Source of the DNA: Adiantum capillus-veneris
Lineage: Eukaryota > Streptophyta > Polypodiopsida > Polypodiales > Pteridaceae
DNA length: 64,000 nt
Reading direction: 5' to 3'
NCBI GenBank assembly: GCA_014529385.2
Contig: CM043950.1
Span: forward strand, 67,212,935-67,276,934
Position numbers and translations under genes: made by a program. Below are positions 1-11,804 of this stretch, piece by piece. The notes below the pieces were generated by a model. The model ran no database searches, was not told where the DNA came from, and was given only the letters and a program-made list of their open reading frames with translations. The first letter of the stretch is position 1. The number at the start of each line of letters is the position of its first letter.

Positions 1-126
1 ATCATTATACCCGTGGATACCTACAATATGATGTTTTTCCTTGCATGGTATGATGCTTATTTAATGGGGCTAAATGCTAAAGAAATGAGCCAACTTGTGC
101 TAGATATAAATGGAAAGGGGGGTTGA
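1..126 (+). CDS. 3' end of an unrecognised ORF (partial, enters from left edge)
   Basis: Frame 1 is open from the first base to a TGA at 124-126, giving 41 codons. The translation contains NMMFFLAWYDAYLMGLN and ends in INGKGG. The last codons lie inside a purine run (107-123, including a G6 stretch). That is what the end of a retroelement internal region looks like when the polypurine tract overlaps the last codons. I do not recognise the protein. It could be the C-terminus of a gag- or env-like frame of a plus-strand LTR element. With only 41 codons the assignment is weak. Confidence 0.35.
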   Translation: MIIPVDTYNMMFFLAWYDAYLMGLNAKEMSQLVLDINGKGG

Positions 127-1887
127 TAGTCCCAGTCCTTTGGTTTGAGGAGAAACAACAGAGTAACAAGCCCACACAAATTAAGCCTCCTCAAAAGATG
201 CCTCCCAAGGCCCTAGGCAAGATCGATGTGGCTCAAGAAAGCTGTCAATTGCGTGGAGTTTTCCCAACATTGTGTGCAATCCATATGTAACATTTAATGG
301 CCTAAAAACTTGTGTGTAGCGGAAATTAGCATGATCATAGTGGGCATTTCATTAGAATAGATTCCTAAGGAGAATTACAAGAGTGATTGGGTGGAGAGAG
401 CAACAAAAATCATAACACCCCTTTAGATAGCATGAACAATACTTTCAAAAGAGAGAGAAATTAAGCTATTGACAATAGTTGAGGACCGGATTTTCATGGA
501 GCCGGTCCCCCCTCCAAAAGGCTTTGTATTATGGTTTCTCCCATCAAGAGAGACATTGTACAATACAATTCTTTGTGTTCCTTCAAGACTAGCTAGAGCA
601 ATGAAGATGAAAGCTTCATGCACTAAGGAAAACACTTAGCAAACACAACATCAATTATCCCCGGTCTCAGACCAAAGACCTCACACACCTTCGAAGATGG
701 TGAGAGTTAGCAGGGTATGAGAGTAGATTGAGAGGAAGAAGGAGTATCTTACGAGAAAGATGTACATCTCCTCACATAATCACTCATATTAGCATAGCTT
801 AGCTTAGTAATTAGCTTGGTAGAGTAGATGAGCATGCATTGAAGCTTGGCTCTTGGTTAGATTTGCATCCACATAGTTTGAGAAGAGATAGTCTTCTTTA
901 CTTCAAACATGAGATGGTGTGAGTGTGTGTGTGATAATGCCTTGCAAAATCAGCCCCCTCTGTCTCTTGGGCGAGCCCTCTTGCTATTTGATCTTGCTAT
1001 CTCCCCATTGGACCTCCCCACGGCTAGCCAATAACTATTAAGTAGCATAAGTGATAGCCTTCTGACATGTGTCCCCCTTTCCCCTTTTGTGAGAGATTTA
1101 GGTAATTTAATAATTCAACTAAACTCTCATTGGACCCCTTTGCCTCCTGGCCAATAGGAATCAGGCAAGCCATTGGGCTCCTGAATGCTCATTGGACCCC
1201 TTGGGAGACTGTCCAATAGTCTTCTAGAGGACTTAATTCTCATTGGTTCTTTTATTAAGTGTTTTTAAATTAATGAAACTAGATTTACTCTAGCCTAATT
1301 CTCATTGGTCCACCTCCAAGGCCATCCAATAGGAATTGGGTACACCTTGTGGGCATTTGGCCTAGGGAGCTGACATGTGTCCTTCATTCCCTTTGTGTAA
1401 AGGGAGCTTGTGTGTGTGTGTGTGGCTTTCTCTCTCATCCCCTACATGCAAGGCTTGCCCCCTCCCAAGTAGGGATTGCAAAGACTTTTTTGTACACACA
1501 CAAAGCATCCAATTCCCTTAAGGTTGACCTTTGGACACAACCTTTGAATTTTTGAACAATAGCATTTTGGAAGTCTTAATGGGCTAAACCTTAAGGTCTT
1601 TTTAGCCCATTGTTGCACATGGATATTTTGCAGATGGCCCCTCCTTTGGATCCCTATTTTCCATCCTTTGGATCCCTACTGTGGCCGGTCTGCCAGCTTA
1701 ACCAATATTCTAGCTTTTTCTCCCCTGGCACTTCCCATATTAAATGATCAGTTTAACATGAGAAAATCATCTAGGAGAATTAGATATTGATTATTATGAC
1801 ACCATAGGGGCTGAAAGCACACATCATGTACACACATATAAGCTCAATGACTATAGATGGTGTGTCGCTCAGATCCTACATTGCTGT
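107..1887 (+). repeat. Putative 3' LTR of a plus-strand retroelement, interrupted at 1888
   Basis: A polypurine run (107-123) is followed directly by TGATAGTC at 124. This is the PPT-then-TG junction expected at the start of a 3' LTR. The following 1.7 kb has no convincing ORF and contains a CCAAT-rich block. The minus-strand element at 1888-14632 appears to have landed inside it, so the rest should continue after 14632. No partner LTR is visible, so the boundary is an inference from the junction only. Confidence 0.35.
1005..1345. repeat. Array of paired ATTGG / CCAAT blocks
   Basis: Blocks starting CATTGGACC and blocks ending GGCCAATAG alternate: about 1005 and 1030, 1129 and 1150, 1190 and 1210, 1303 and 1325, with extra single copies near 1168 and 1240. 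Each pair forms a short inverted repeat. The paired block is repeated about four times with spacing near 60-120 bp. CCAAT is a known core for NF-Y binding, but no function is shown here. Confidence 0.55.
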
Positions 1888-2904
1888 TGAGGCGGTCTGG
1901 GGCGGGCAACAAGAGAGGCGACCTCTAAACACCCCTCAAGGCTCCCGTGCTTCTCAATTGGGGCTGGGGCAACCACAAGCACAACACAACAACAAACCCA
2001 CAGCCAAACCCAAACAAGATAGGGGCACCACCTAGTTATGGTATGCGAACTAGGACGCAAGAGAGATTTTGGCACAACCAAGAAGATGCACCACACAACA
2101 CACACAAGAAACCTCACACCAAGACATACATGAAATGGACCAGAGAGAGCTAGAGCAAAGGGAAGAGAGAGAGGAAAGGATCTTGCGTAATACCTTATTC
2201 GTGACTTGCAAATGGAGATGGTTCGTTATGATGCTATCGTAGAACTTGTACAAAACTCACTCAATGCTTAGTGATTGCTAAACATTGCCAAAACACACAC
2301 ACACTGTCTTAGGGTGTGGGAGACCTCTCACCACATTACCCTCTTACAATGGACAAAAAACTGGCAATGAAAAACACACTAACACACTTTCTAAAATCAA
2401 GATCAACTGATACAAACCCAAAATACACAAGTCACCTTGAATTCACCAAACTGTATTGCACAAATGGAAGGACGAAGATTTGAACGTCGAATCACGCCTT
2501 TGATGCACCAAACCTCAATTTATTGATGATGAAGGAGCATATACAATAGTGGTTTTGAGATTTGTGGAACTCACGCTCTCTCACTTGCAATGTGTAGCTT
2601 GAAGGCTTCTCTCACACCAAGAGTGAAGCTCACAAGTGGTTGCTACACCTAAGTCTCTCCTCACGTATAGAGTGTTGGGGTGCTATGTGAGATGTTGGAG
2701 GTTGATTTACAATAAGGAGAGGGGCCTATTTATAGGTTGGAGACCCCTCATAAAGATTATTGGAAATCCAAATTTACAAGATAACAAATCAGGATTATGA
2801 TTTTTTTGAATATCAAAACATTGTGGGCCTTCTTTGTCTGCTTGAGTCATGGGTGTGGGCTCAAAAGAGAGCATTATTGATGGTAGATAAGGTGAAAGTA
2901 AGTA

Positions 2905-2953
<49 letters not shown>

Positions 2954-4574
2954 ACTTTGTACATGTCTTGAGGTGAGGTGTCTTTTATGGTTAGGTCAAT
3001 GGCTATTTTGTGTTAGTATGTTAGTGGTTAGTGTTAGTAATCACTAGAAAGTTAATGATATATTTACAATGGGTAGAATGGGGGGAATGGTTGAAGTAAG
3101 ATGGTTGAATGAAGTGAGCAAATCCTTGTGATGGTGAAGCCTGAAGAAGTTTTGGACTTACTTGTGTAGGTTCTCAAAATGACTATCGATCTTCTTCTTC
3201 GTCTTCCCTTCTTTACGCCACCGCCGCCAAGGTTGATTATCGTGATGAAAATGGTAATTCCGTTGATAAGATCTCTTGATTTTCAGAGGTTAAGCATGGT
3301 ACACATGCTGAATTTATGTATATATATATATATATAAGGAGTAAGATGGAATTGTACTTTGGAGATAATAGAGAGAGGCATAGAGATGGTGTATGTACAT
3401 GGAGAGCTCATATGAGAGCTATGGAAGTAAGTGGGGAGGTTAATGGAGAAGAAGGTGAGAGAAACCATTGAAGGTGCAGGTTTGAGTGAGGGATTGAGAG
3501 GAATGTGTGTGTGTGTGTAGAAGTGTGGAAAGAGGTGAGAGAAGACTATGGGCTACTTGTGAGAAAAGTGGGCAGACTGGGGTCCACTCAAAAAATCATA
3601 GCTCACCGCTGGTAGCTCCAAAAATCATGAAAAAATTTGAGGTAATTATTCAGAGCGTGGGCTACATTTTCTCTTTTGACCACCGCTCCAAATTCGGAGT
3701 GGCGATAGGTGACAAAATTCTCACCAAAAGACCTCTTTTTTCTTCACAAAAAGTCTTCAGTGGCCCCCTCCTTTGTTGAATTTGTACAATGCATCCAAGA
3801 GTGAGCCCCTCCTTTGTCATATTATAATACAAAGCATCCAAGTTTCCCTTGACACATGCATGGAGGAGTATTATTAGTGAATAAAGAAATATATACATGG
3901 TGGGACTAGTGTATGGACTATTCATGGACTTTAGGTCAATGAGCACATGGTGTTAGAATAATGAGTGAAAGTAATAATAAAAATATGGAGGAGTTATGGA
4001 TATGGAAAGATATTGGAATCATATGATATGGTCCCTCTTTGAACTACTTTGGGTGAAAGAGGAAAAGGTATGCAAGTAAATAATATAATAAACGTGACCA
4101 TTCATGAGTAGATATCAATTCTTTGTTTTCACGAGGGTGAGGGTGAAAATGTGGGAGTGATTTGTATAAAGGAAAAATATAAGGTTAGAGTATGTACATA
4201 TTGGCAAAAAATATACTTATGGTGTAAGAGGATGAAAGAAGGTGTACATAGGTTTAATAAAACACACACCTAAGTAGAAATATTTAAATAAATATACCAA
4301 AATAATTATAAAAAATCCTTATATTTAGGCCATATATACAATGCAATATTTACACACAAATGGGCCATAATATATTTTATTTTATTTTATTTTTTTGACT
4401 TAACTAGCCCAGTGACTAGCTAGATGAGGATTTTAAGAAGATATGGGAAAAGCCCCCTAACTCACACACACCTATATACAGTGAAATGGTAGGGATAGCC
4501 ATAGTGTTTGGGTGAATTTTGTAGGGTGAGGTAGCTCACTATGAAAATTTTGAATAGCCAAAAAACGGCTATCA
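1888..4574 (-). repeat. 3' LTR of the gag-only element (2687 bp)
   Basis: This matches 12640-14632 at roughly 97 percent by eye over its first 2 kb. It carries a (GA)n tract at about 2909-2951. On the minus strand it has TATAAATA at 2728-2735. It keeps about 690 bp (about 3852-4545) that are missing from the other LTR, so this is the more complete copy. A diverged copy of its minus-strand 5' end occurs again at 57137-57468. Confidence 0.88.
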
Positions 4575-4590
4575 TTAGCCCCCCCCTTAG
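4575..4590 (-). other. Polypurine tract of the gag-only element
   Basis: The minus strand reads CTAAGGGGGGGGCTAA directly before the LTR start TGATAGCC. A G8 run beside the LTR is the expected plus-strand primer position. Confidence 0.7.
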
Positions 4591-4665
4591 ATAATGGTAC
4601 ATTCATGTACCATTTATCCGATCATACAACATGTAGATTGTGTAACGTCTGTCTTTGTTCTGCTG

Positions 4666-6284
4666 TTATCTTTGAAGAACCTTTGTTGTATGATTAAAAA
4701 ACCTTGTGTGATATGAAAGGTTCTCGGAGCCAATAGCAGGATGAAATGAAGTGACGGAGTAAACCTCCTCCATTGAGAAAGTTTCCATAAGCACCCCCCT
4801 AGGATCAAAGATCTTGAAATATCTTTCCCAAAGCGAGATCATGTATGGTATGGAATCACTTACTGATTTTGATTGAAGAAACTTGTAGATTTTACTGTTG
4901 TCCATCATTGCATCTATCACTATGAATGTGATATAAAAGATTGGTTGCTCTTCCTTCTGTGTAAAGTTGATGTATCTGCTACGATCTTCAAGAGCTTGTA
5001 TGAGAAAATTCCTGAACTGTAGCTCATAAAATTCATTCAACCTGGGTAGGCTCATCAACAAGTAAAAAATTCTATGACCTTCATGATTTAGCAAAGCTTG
5101 ATCCATGCTTCCAGCTGCTATTGGAAGATATTGCAAATAGGTTACCACATAAGTAGATAATAGACGAAGGTTTCTATTGCTTCCAACACATTGGAAGAGA
5201 ATAGATTTTGGTACTGATTGATGAAATATCCACATGTAGCAATCAACAAGTTTTTCATCTATGATGAAGACCAGAAGCATCACAATGTGCGACCTCCATA
5301 CACCAAAGAACCAAATGAAGAAGATTTGGAAACATCCGTTTATCACCAAGTATTCATGTCCTCTTCCACTTAAGAAGGTATGGTGTCCCCGATGAAAGGT
5401 ATATGTGAAGAGAGGAGAAGTTGACCTTGAAGAGGTGAAACCCAATGTGAAGATGATTGGGGCTTCAAAAGCTTGGATTTTCTTGCTAAGAGATTGTCCC
5501 ATGAATGAAGAGCCACCCACTAAAACACCATTGGAGAGAATGATACCCTTCTGATAGTTTTCTTTTATGATTTTATTTTTTACTACTCTCCCATATTCTT
5601 CATCCCCTTCTAAGCCCCCCCTTTGGCAAGGTTGTAACTCCTCACATTGTACCACCTCAAAGGTTGATGGAATACTTTTTGATTTTGTGAAACATTTGGC
5701 TTCTTGCATGATAGGTTCCTCTATGCTTAACATACATGGGTCATACCAATGCTTTTCAACATCCTCAAACACTTCTTCAAGATTATCCTCACCTGGATTC
5801 AACTCACACTCTTCTACTTTGTTTTGGAGTTGGCATTCCATGTACACAATCATCTCTTTATGATCAATGTGGTCTATGATCTCTCCACCTATGATTTCAT
5901 CTTCTTCTACACTCTCTTCTTTTAGAAAAGATACACTCTCAGAACATTCCATAAGATCAAGGTTACCTTCAAGTTCTTCATTCTCTATAGAGTCATGTTG
6001 CACAAAAGCTTCGTCTGCTCAGACTAGAAATTGATCCTCCGCCAAAAGGTTGGATGTATCCATCATTGAATCATCAATGCCATTTGAGATATCTTGTGTC
6101 TATTTTTGCATGCTTGTGATAAAGGTAGAAGAAAGAGATTCCACATTTGAATCTTGGCCACACACTTTAGTACTTGAATAATCAGTTGGCATGTAAGTAA
6201 CTTCTTCAACATTTGTCAGAGTAGAAGGAGACAAGTATCGCAAAGGAGATGACTCCTTGATAGAAACACTTTCATGATGGTTGG
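4666..6284 (-). pseudogene. C-terminal part of the gag-like frame, function unknown
   Basis: Once Copia and one target duplication are discounted, the gag frame continues here without a shift for about 90 codons. It meets a TAG near 6102 and a TGA near 6020, then stays open for 445 codons to 4666. The 445-codon part begins with an acidic stretch (many Glu/Asp to about residue 75). It has a hydrophobic, Trp/Phe-rich segment around residues 228-255 that could cross a membrane. It ends with a Phe/Tyr-rich region. I recognise no protease, RT or integrase motif. An env-like role would be speculation. As one frame the product would have been about 715 residues. Confidence 0.55.
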
Positions 6285-6476
6285 TGAAGGAGTACGAGCG
6301 GAAGTGCGACGCGAGAGAGAGTGCAAGAAGAAGAGCACGACGACATGGTGAACTCGCTCTACTATAATGTGTAGAGCATAGTGAGTTCTTATTAGGTTTT
6401 TACAAAAGAATATGTGTACATACCTGGCGGCCCGCCCACTTACTTGGGTGACCACATTGGGCTTTATACCCCAACA
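6285..6476 (-). repeat. Copia 3' LTR
   Basis: 192 bp, TG to CA, matching 11608-11799. It contains TATAAA on the minus strand at 6463-6468. The PPT AAGTGGGAGGT lies directly before it on the minus strand (6477-6487). Confidence 0.93.
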
Positions 6477-6487
6477 ACCTCCCACTT
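6477..6487 (-). other. Copia polypurine tract
   Basis: The minus strand reads AAGTGGGAGGT directly before the 3' LTR start TGTTGGGG. Confidence 0.85.
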
Positions 6488-6565
6488 AAAGTCCAATGTG
6501 GTACTTTAAGTGTGACAGAAGCTACTATACAAGCTAATATACAAGAGATGTAGAGAAGTGATGTA

Positions 6566-9500
6566 CTACCCTACACCTAACTGCTTGCGAAAATGCGCAA
6601 AGCTCTCTGAGGGAAGTCCTTTTGTAAGTAGATCAGCAGGATTTTCTGTGGTGTGAACTTTGACAAGCTAAAGTTGCTTATCCTCGAGCATTTCCCTGAG
6701 GAAATGATACTTCACATCCACATGCTTTGTCTTTGAGTGATAAACTGGATTGCGAGCCAATTGTATAGCACTTTGACTATCACAATATAACACATGCATC
6801 TCTTCTTTGATTCCCAAGTCTGTTACTAGTCGATTAAGCCAAATTGATTCTTTGCATGCCTCTAATGCTGCAACATATTCAGCCTCTGTAGTAGACTAAG
6901 TAACACAATCTTGTAATCTAGAACGCCATGATACTGCTCCACCAGCCAATGTAAAGACATACCCTAACGTAGACCTTCGGTTGTCTAAGTCACCTGCATA
7001 ATCCGAATCTGTAAAACCCTTTACACTTAGCTCCTGACTCCCATAGCATATACGCATACTCTTTGTAGCTTTCAAGTATCTCAATATTCCTTTCACTGCC
7101 TCCCAATGTTTCTTGCCTGGGTTTGACATGTATCGACTTACTACTCCCACTGCAAATGCAATGTCTGGGCGAGTAGCAATCATTGCATACATCAAACTAC
7201 CCACTGCAGACGCATATGGAATCTTATCCATTTCAGCCTGTTCTTCCTCAGACACAGGACAATCTTGTTTGCTAAGTTTCACATATGGTGGCAATGGAAC
7301 ACTCAGTGCCTTTCCCTTCTCCATATTGAAACGTTGCAAAACCTTGTCAATATACTCTGTTTGAGATAACCAAATCAACTTCTTTGATCTGTCTCTCTCA
7401 ATGCGCATACCAAGTATATGACTTGCCTCACACATGTCTTTCATGTCAAACGATTTTGCCATCTTTGACTTCAAAGCTGAAATTTCTTCCAAGTGCTTGC
7501 CAGCAATCAACATGTCATCCACATACAAAATAAGGATCAGCCAACTACCATCCTTAGCCTTCTTTGTATATAGACAGTGATCGAACTCACTACGTTTGTA
7601 GCCTTGAGAACGCATAAACTTGTGGAATTTATGGTACCATGCCCTCGGTGATTGTTTTAAGCCATAAAAACTCTTTAACAACTGGCATACCCAATCTTCC
7701 TTGCCTTTCTCAACAAACCCTTCTGGCTGCTGCATGTAAATTTCCACATCTAAATCACCATGCAAGAACGCTGTCTTGACATCCATTTGGTGCAACACCA
7801 AATCTAATATGGCAACCAATGCAAGAAAGCATCTCAATGTAGTCATCTTGAACACCGGAGAGAAGACTTCATCAAAGTCAATGCCTTGTTCTTGCTTAAA
7901 GCCCTTGGCAACAAGCCTTGCTTTGTACTTTGGCTGACAATCATGAGCGGTGATCTTATACCTGTAAACCCATTTATAGGGTAGAGCCTTTTTGCCCCAT
8001 GGTAATTTAACTAGCTTCCATGTCTGGTTTTTATGCAGAGCTGTCATCTCTGACTGCATGGCCAATTGCCACTTCCCGGAGTCCTTCATTTGCACTGCTT
8101 CCTTGTAACATGAAGTCTCATTGCAATCAGTCAACATGACATAATTCATAGATGGAACAAACCTATCAGGAGGTCGCGTGACACGTCCAGATCTACGCAC
8201 AATAGGTGGCTCAGGCTCAGCCACAAGCTGTGGTTCCACTCTATCCTGTCCTTGCTCCTCTTGAGCCCTGACATTTTGTCTTGCACGTGCAGGTCCATCT
8301 TCTTGGAAGACAACTATTCTAATCTCCTCAACCCTCTATGGTTTAGAATGATATTTGGATTCATTAAAGTGAACATCATTGCTGCGGACAACCTTTCTGG
8401 ATTCGGGATCCCAAAGTCTGTACCCCATCTCACCAGAATTACCATAGCCTAGAAAGATGCACTTTCTACTCTTTGGCTCAAGTTTGTTCCTAAATTCCTT
8501 TGGAACGTGAGTATATGCCTCACAGCCAAAGACTCTGAGATGCTTGTATGAGGGCATTTTGCCTGACCATACCATCTCTGGCACTGAATCCTTCTGCAAA
8601 ACCTTGCTAGGAGATCTATTTACAAGATGAACAGCTGTTGATACAGCTTCAGCCCAAAACCCATTTGGAAGCTGTGCATTAGACAACATACTTCTGACCT
8701 TCTCTTGTATGGTCCTATTCATCCTCTCAGCAACACCATTTTGAGGAGGATTGTAAGGAGCAGTAAGTTCACGTTTTATACCTTTTGACTCACAAAAGTC
8801 CTGAAAGGTCTTTGAAACATACTCTCCACCATTGTCACTGCGTAAGCATTTAAGCTTCTTGCCACTCTGATTCTCCACAAGTGTCACAAACGTTTTGAAA
8901 ACACTAAACGCTTCATCCTTGTGCTTGAGAAAGTAAACCCATACTTTCCTCGAGTAATCATCTATAAATGTCATAAAGTAAGAAGCTCCCCCTAGACATA
9001 GGTTAGGCATAGGTCCACACAAATCACTATGAACAGGTGCCAACTGTGTATCTCTTCTACTGCTTCTATGCTTATGTGGCTACTGTGTTTGCTTACCATA
9101 CAGACAATGTTCACAAAATTCAAAATCATTAAATGAAAAGCCAGGCAAATAACCAGAACGAGACAGGATTTCCATTCCCTTCTTGGACATATGTCCTAAC
9201 CGGCAATGCCACAAAGAAACGTTCAGCTGCTCGGTTACATTGATTACATTTTTAGAGACATTTGATACATAAATCATGTAAAGTCCTCCAGACTTTACTC
9301 CATGTGCTACTGTCATAGAACCCTTGGATATCTTCCACATGTTCTGTCCAAAAGTGGTGACGTAGCCAGAATCATCAAGTAAACCTGTGCTGATCAAGCT
9401 CTTTGTAATTGCGGTAACATGTCTCACATTCTTCAGCGTGAAAGAAGAGCCATTCTGAAACTTCAATTGAACATCTCCAACACCTAAGATCTCACATGTC

Positions 9501-10546
9501 TGCCCATTGCCTAGCCGAACATGATCTTTAGTGGTCACATAAGAAGTAAACCACTCCTTGTTTGGAGACACATGAAGTGATGCCCCTAAGTCTATAATCC
9601 AGTCACTCAATGCATTTCCATCAGATGCTCTAAGAAGAGATGAGTCCATTGTATTCTTCAAGAAGTAGATGTCTCCTGACACTAGACTGTCATCCTCTGC
9701 AACAGTGTTTGTCACATTTATTTCTTGAATCTTCACTGAGGACTTGTTCTTCTCACCATGGTCTTCAGCTTTCTCTTTGCCTTTTTCTGCTTTCCATTCT
9801 CTGTAGTCTCTTTTCATGTGATCCTTCTTGCCACAATGGTAGCATTCTATGTCACTCTTGCCTTTAGCACTGCGGGACTTGCTACGAGACTGATTCCTCT
9901 TTCCACCTTTGTACTTTTCTTTGGTCCTTCCCCTGACAACTAAGGCTGTTCCTTTGCCTTTGTCCATTGTCTTTCTATTGGTTTCTTCAGTAAGCAAACT
10001 TCCTTCTACACCTGCTATGTTCAAACCATCTGGAGGTGAAGAATTACTCAAAGCTGTGCGAAAAGTGTCCCAACTTTCCGGCAATGTGATCAACAGGAAC
10101 ATAGCTCTAACAGGTTCATCAAACTTGACACCTTGAGCTGACAACTGACTATAGATTGTGTTGAATTTATTCAGATGATTGTACATAGGTGTCCCTTCTT
10201 TCATCTTCAAGTCAACAAGCTTCTTAAGCCAGTATACTTGTGAAGCTGCACTCTGCTTCTCATAAAGATCACTCAGCTTTAACCATGCTTGATAAGCCGA
10301 CACCTCGTCTGCTACATTGAAGTAAACGCTTTCTGCCAAAGTCAGCATAATGGTAGAAAGTGCCAATTCATCCATTTCGCTCCATTCATCTTCGTCCATA
10401 TCTTCTGGTTTTATCCCCTTGAGCTTTATAGGTTTTATCTGCTTCTTTTGTACCAACACGTGCCAAATCTGCTTCTTCCACAATGGGAAATTGGTTCCAT
10501 CCAGCTTCTTGATATTGTAAAGAGCAGTGTCCTGTGATCCAGCCAT
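6566..10546 (-). pseudogene. Copia gag-pol polyprotein with four in-frame TAG stops
   Basis: A single frame of 1326 codons runs from ATG 10546 to TAG 6566 without any frameshift. In order it has: gag from the start (MAGSQDTALYNIKKLDG); a zinc knuckle (CYHCGKKDH) whose last Cys is Tyr; a protease site reading DLGA instead of the usual D-S/T-G-A; a GAG-pre-integrase HCRLGH with CEHC; an integrase with its D, D, E residues (FIDDYSRK, SDNGGEY, NGVAERMN); RT with YVDDML; and RNase H (STTEAEY). Premature TAG codons lie at 9080, 8336, 6896 and 6668; there is no premature TAA or TGA. With the altered knuckle and protease the copy is almost surely dead. Confidence 0.93.
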
Positions 10547-11593
10547 AGCTACGCTTCACAGTAGTTTACTTTTCTGGGAAAAATTCGGCAGAGTTTCCCC
10601 TGTAAACTGACCTCTGAACCAATATCAACCTGTCAAATGAACCAAGAAAGCTTCAGATTCTGCAGAAATTTTGGCAGAGTCTCCTTTGTAAAATGGCTCT
10701 CGTATACTAAAATAAGACCAAAAAACAGCTCAAAAAACCACTGTCTCTCTAACACTGTAAGTTGTGGGTAAACCTGTCCTGCACCTGTACTGTCTCTGAC
10801 TGTCCTATCACTGTCCTGTAAGCATAGACTGCGACAATGCCTCAACGACAGTAAAGCAAAGATGCAATCCCAACTGTCTAACTCACAGTCAATACATCCT
10901 AACTGCCTATCTAAGGGTGCTCGAGGGATCGCTCCAAGACCCCCAGCTCAATAAAACCTCACTCGACCCTCAACAAAGGCTGCAGTAAATCTGACAATAC
11001 ATAGACTTCCCACAGTCATACATCCACAAATTTCCCACTGTATGCTGTAACCACTGCGGCGGTTGTTTGCTGCGTGACTCACAGCCAACAAACCCTCAAC
11101 AGACATACATCATCTCTGACAGTACATCCCATGTGGAAGTACCTGCAATGTCAGGATGAAATCTGGAATATCAAGCAGCAAACACAAGCTACCTGATGAA
11201 CTAGTGGATGTCGCCTACAGACTGTGTGTAGATGCGCCCGTGTCGTATGTGACACGCCTCCAAGAACTGTGAGCCGTCCTTCGATGTGTAGACAACCACA
11301 AATCAACACTCTGGGAGTGTCGATATCCTCAACACCTGCAGTCGTAGGCCAAAAACCCCAAATTTGCAGAGTCGGACCTGCACCCGTCGAGACCACGTAG
11401 TCGAAAATGGCTTGCGCAGACCTTTGTCGAAGCCGAACGGTGGCCGAGATGACCTCAGAATGAAATTCTGACAACACCATGCCCTTTGGGCTCACCCACG
11501 AGATTTGGGGCCGTGTCTTCGCCTGTCGAATTTCACTCCAATCTGAGTTGGTGACTCTAGCCTCCTGCAGTGCTGCCCCGAGCCTTGATCTGA
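10547..11593 (-). other. Copia untranslated leader
   Basis: About 1 kb between the primer site and the gag start. It contains short repeats such as CTGTCTCT and CTGTCCT, and no convincing ORF. An unusually long leader for a Tnt1-type element. Confidence 0.6.
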
Positions 11594-11605
11594 GCTCTGA
11601 TACCA
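11594..11605 (-). other. Copia primer-binding site (initiator tRNA-Met type)
   Basis: The minus strand reads TGGTATCAGAGC two bases inside the LTR. This is the standard plant Copia primer site, complementary to the 3' end of initiator methionine tRNA. Confidence 0.9.
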
Positions 11606-11607
11606 GT

Positions 11608-11799
11608 TGAAGGAGTACGAGCGGAAGTGCGACGCGAGAGAGAGTGCGAGAAGAAGAGCACGACAATATGGTGAACTCGCTCTACTGTAATGTGTAGAAC
11701 ATAGTGAGTTCTTATTAGGTTTTTACAAAAGAATATGTGTACATACCTGGCGGCCCGCCCACTTACCTGGGTGACCACATTGGGCTTTATACCCCAACA
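11608..11799 (-). repeat. Copia 5' LTR with TATA box
   Basis: 192 bp. The minus strand reads GGTATAAAGCCC near its start (TATAAA at 11786-11791), the likely promoter of the element. Confidence 0.93.
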
Positions 11800-11804
11800 G
11801 TTGG

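Larger units (their letters stand above)
6285..11799 (-). mobile_element. Ty1/Copia retrotransposon, Tnt1/Tork-type, nested and structurally complete
   Basis: Two 192-bp LTRs (6285-6476 and 11608-11799) flank a gag-pol frame on the minus strand. GTTGG is duplicated exactly on both sides (6280-6284 and 11800-11804). The minus-strand LTR begins TGTTGGGG and ends CTCCTTCA. A primer-binding site and a PPT are in the right places. The LTRs differ at about six sites, all transitions by eye, so the insertion is old but younger than its host element. Gene order gag-protease-integrase-RT-RNaseH is that of Copia. Confidence 0.95.

Noticed and set aside
1349-1555. 68-codon plus-strand frame in the left flank
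   Set aside because: Cys/Val run from a GT repeat, no family and no support.
4666-6003. Env-like protein for the 445-codon frame
   Set aside because: There is a hydrophobic segment, but no signal peptide, no cleavage site and no splice site for a separate env transcript. It is in frame with gag.
6216-6485. 89-codon minus-strand frame over the left Copia LTR
   Set aside because: It is LTR sequence plus flank, and the same translation appears at the other LTR.
9640-10537. Plus-strand frames antisense to Copia gag
   Set aside because: Composition is that of a shadow frame; the minus strand carries recognisable gag and protease motifs.
6566-10546. UAG recoded to Gln in this genome
   Set aside because: TAG also ends the gag-pol frame, and TAG stops interrupt unrelated pseudogenes. 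Deamination of methylated CAG is a simpler cause.
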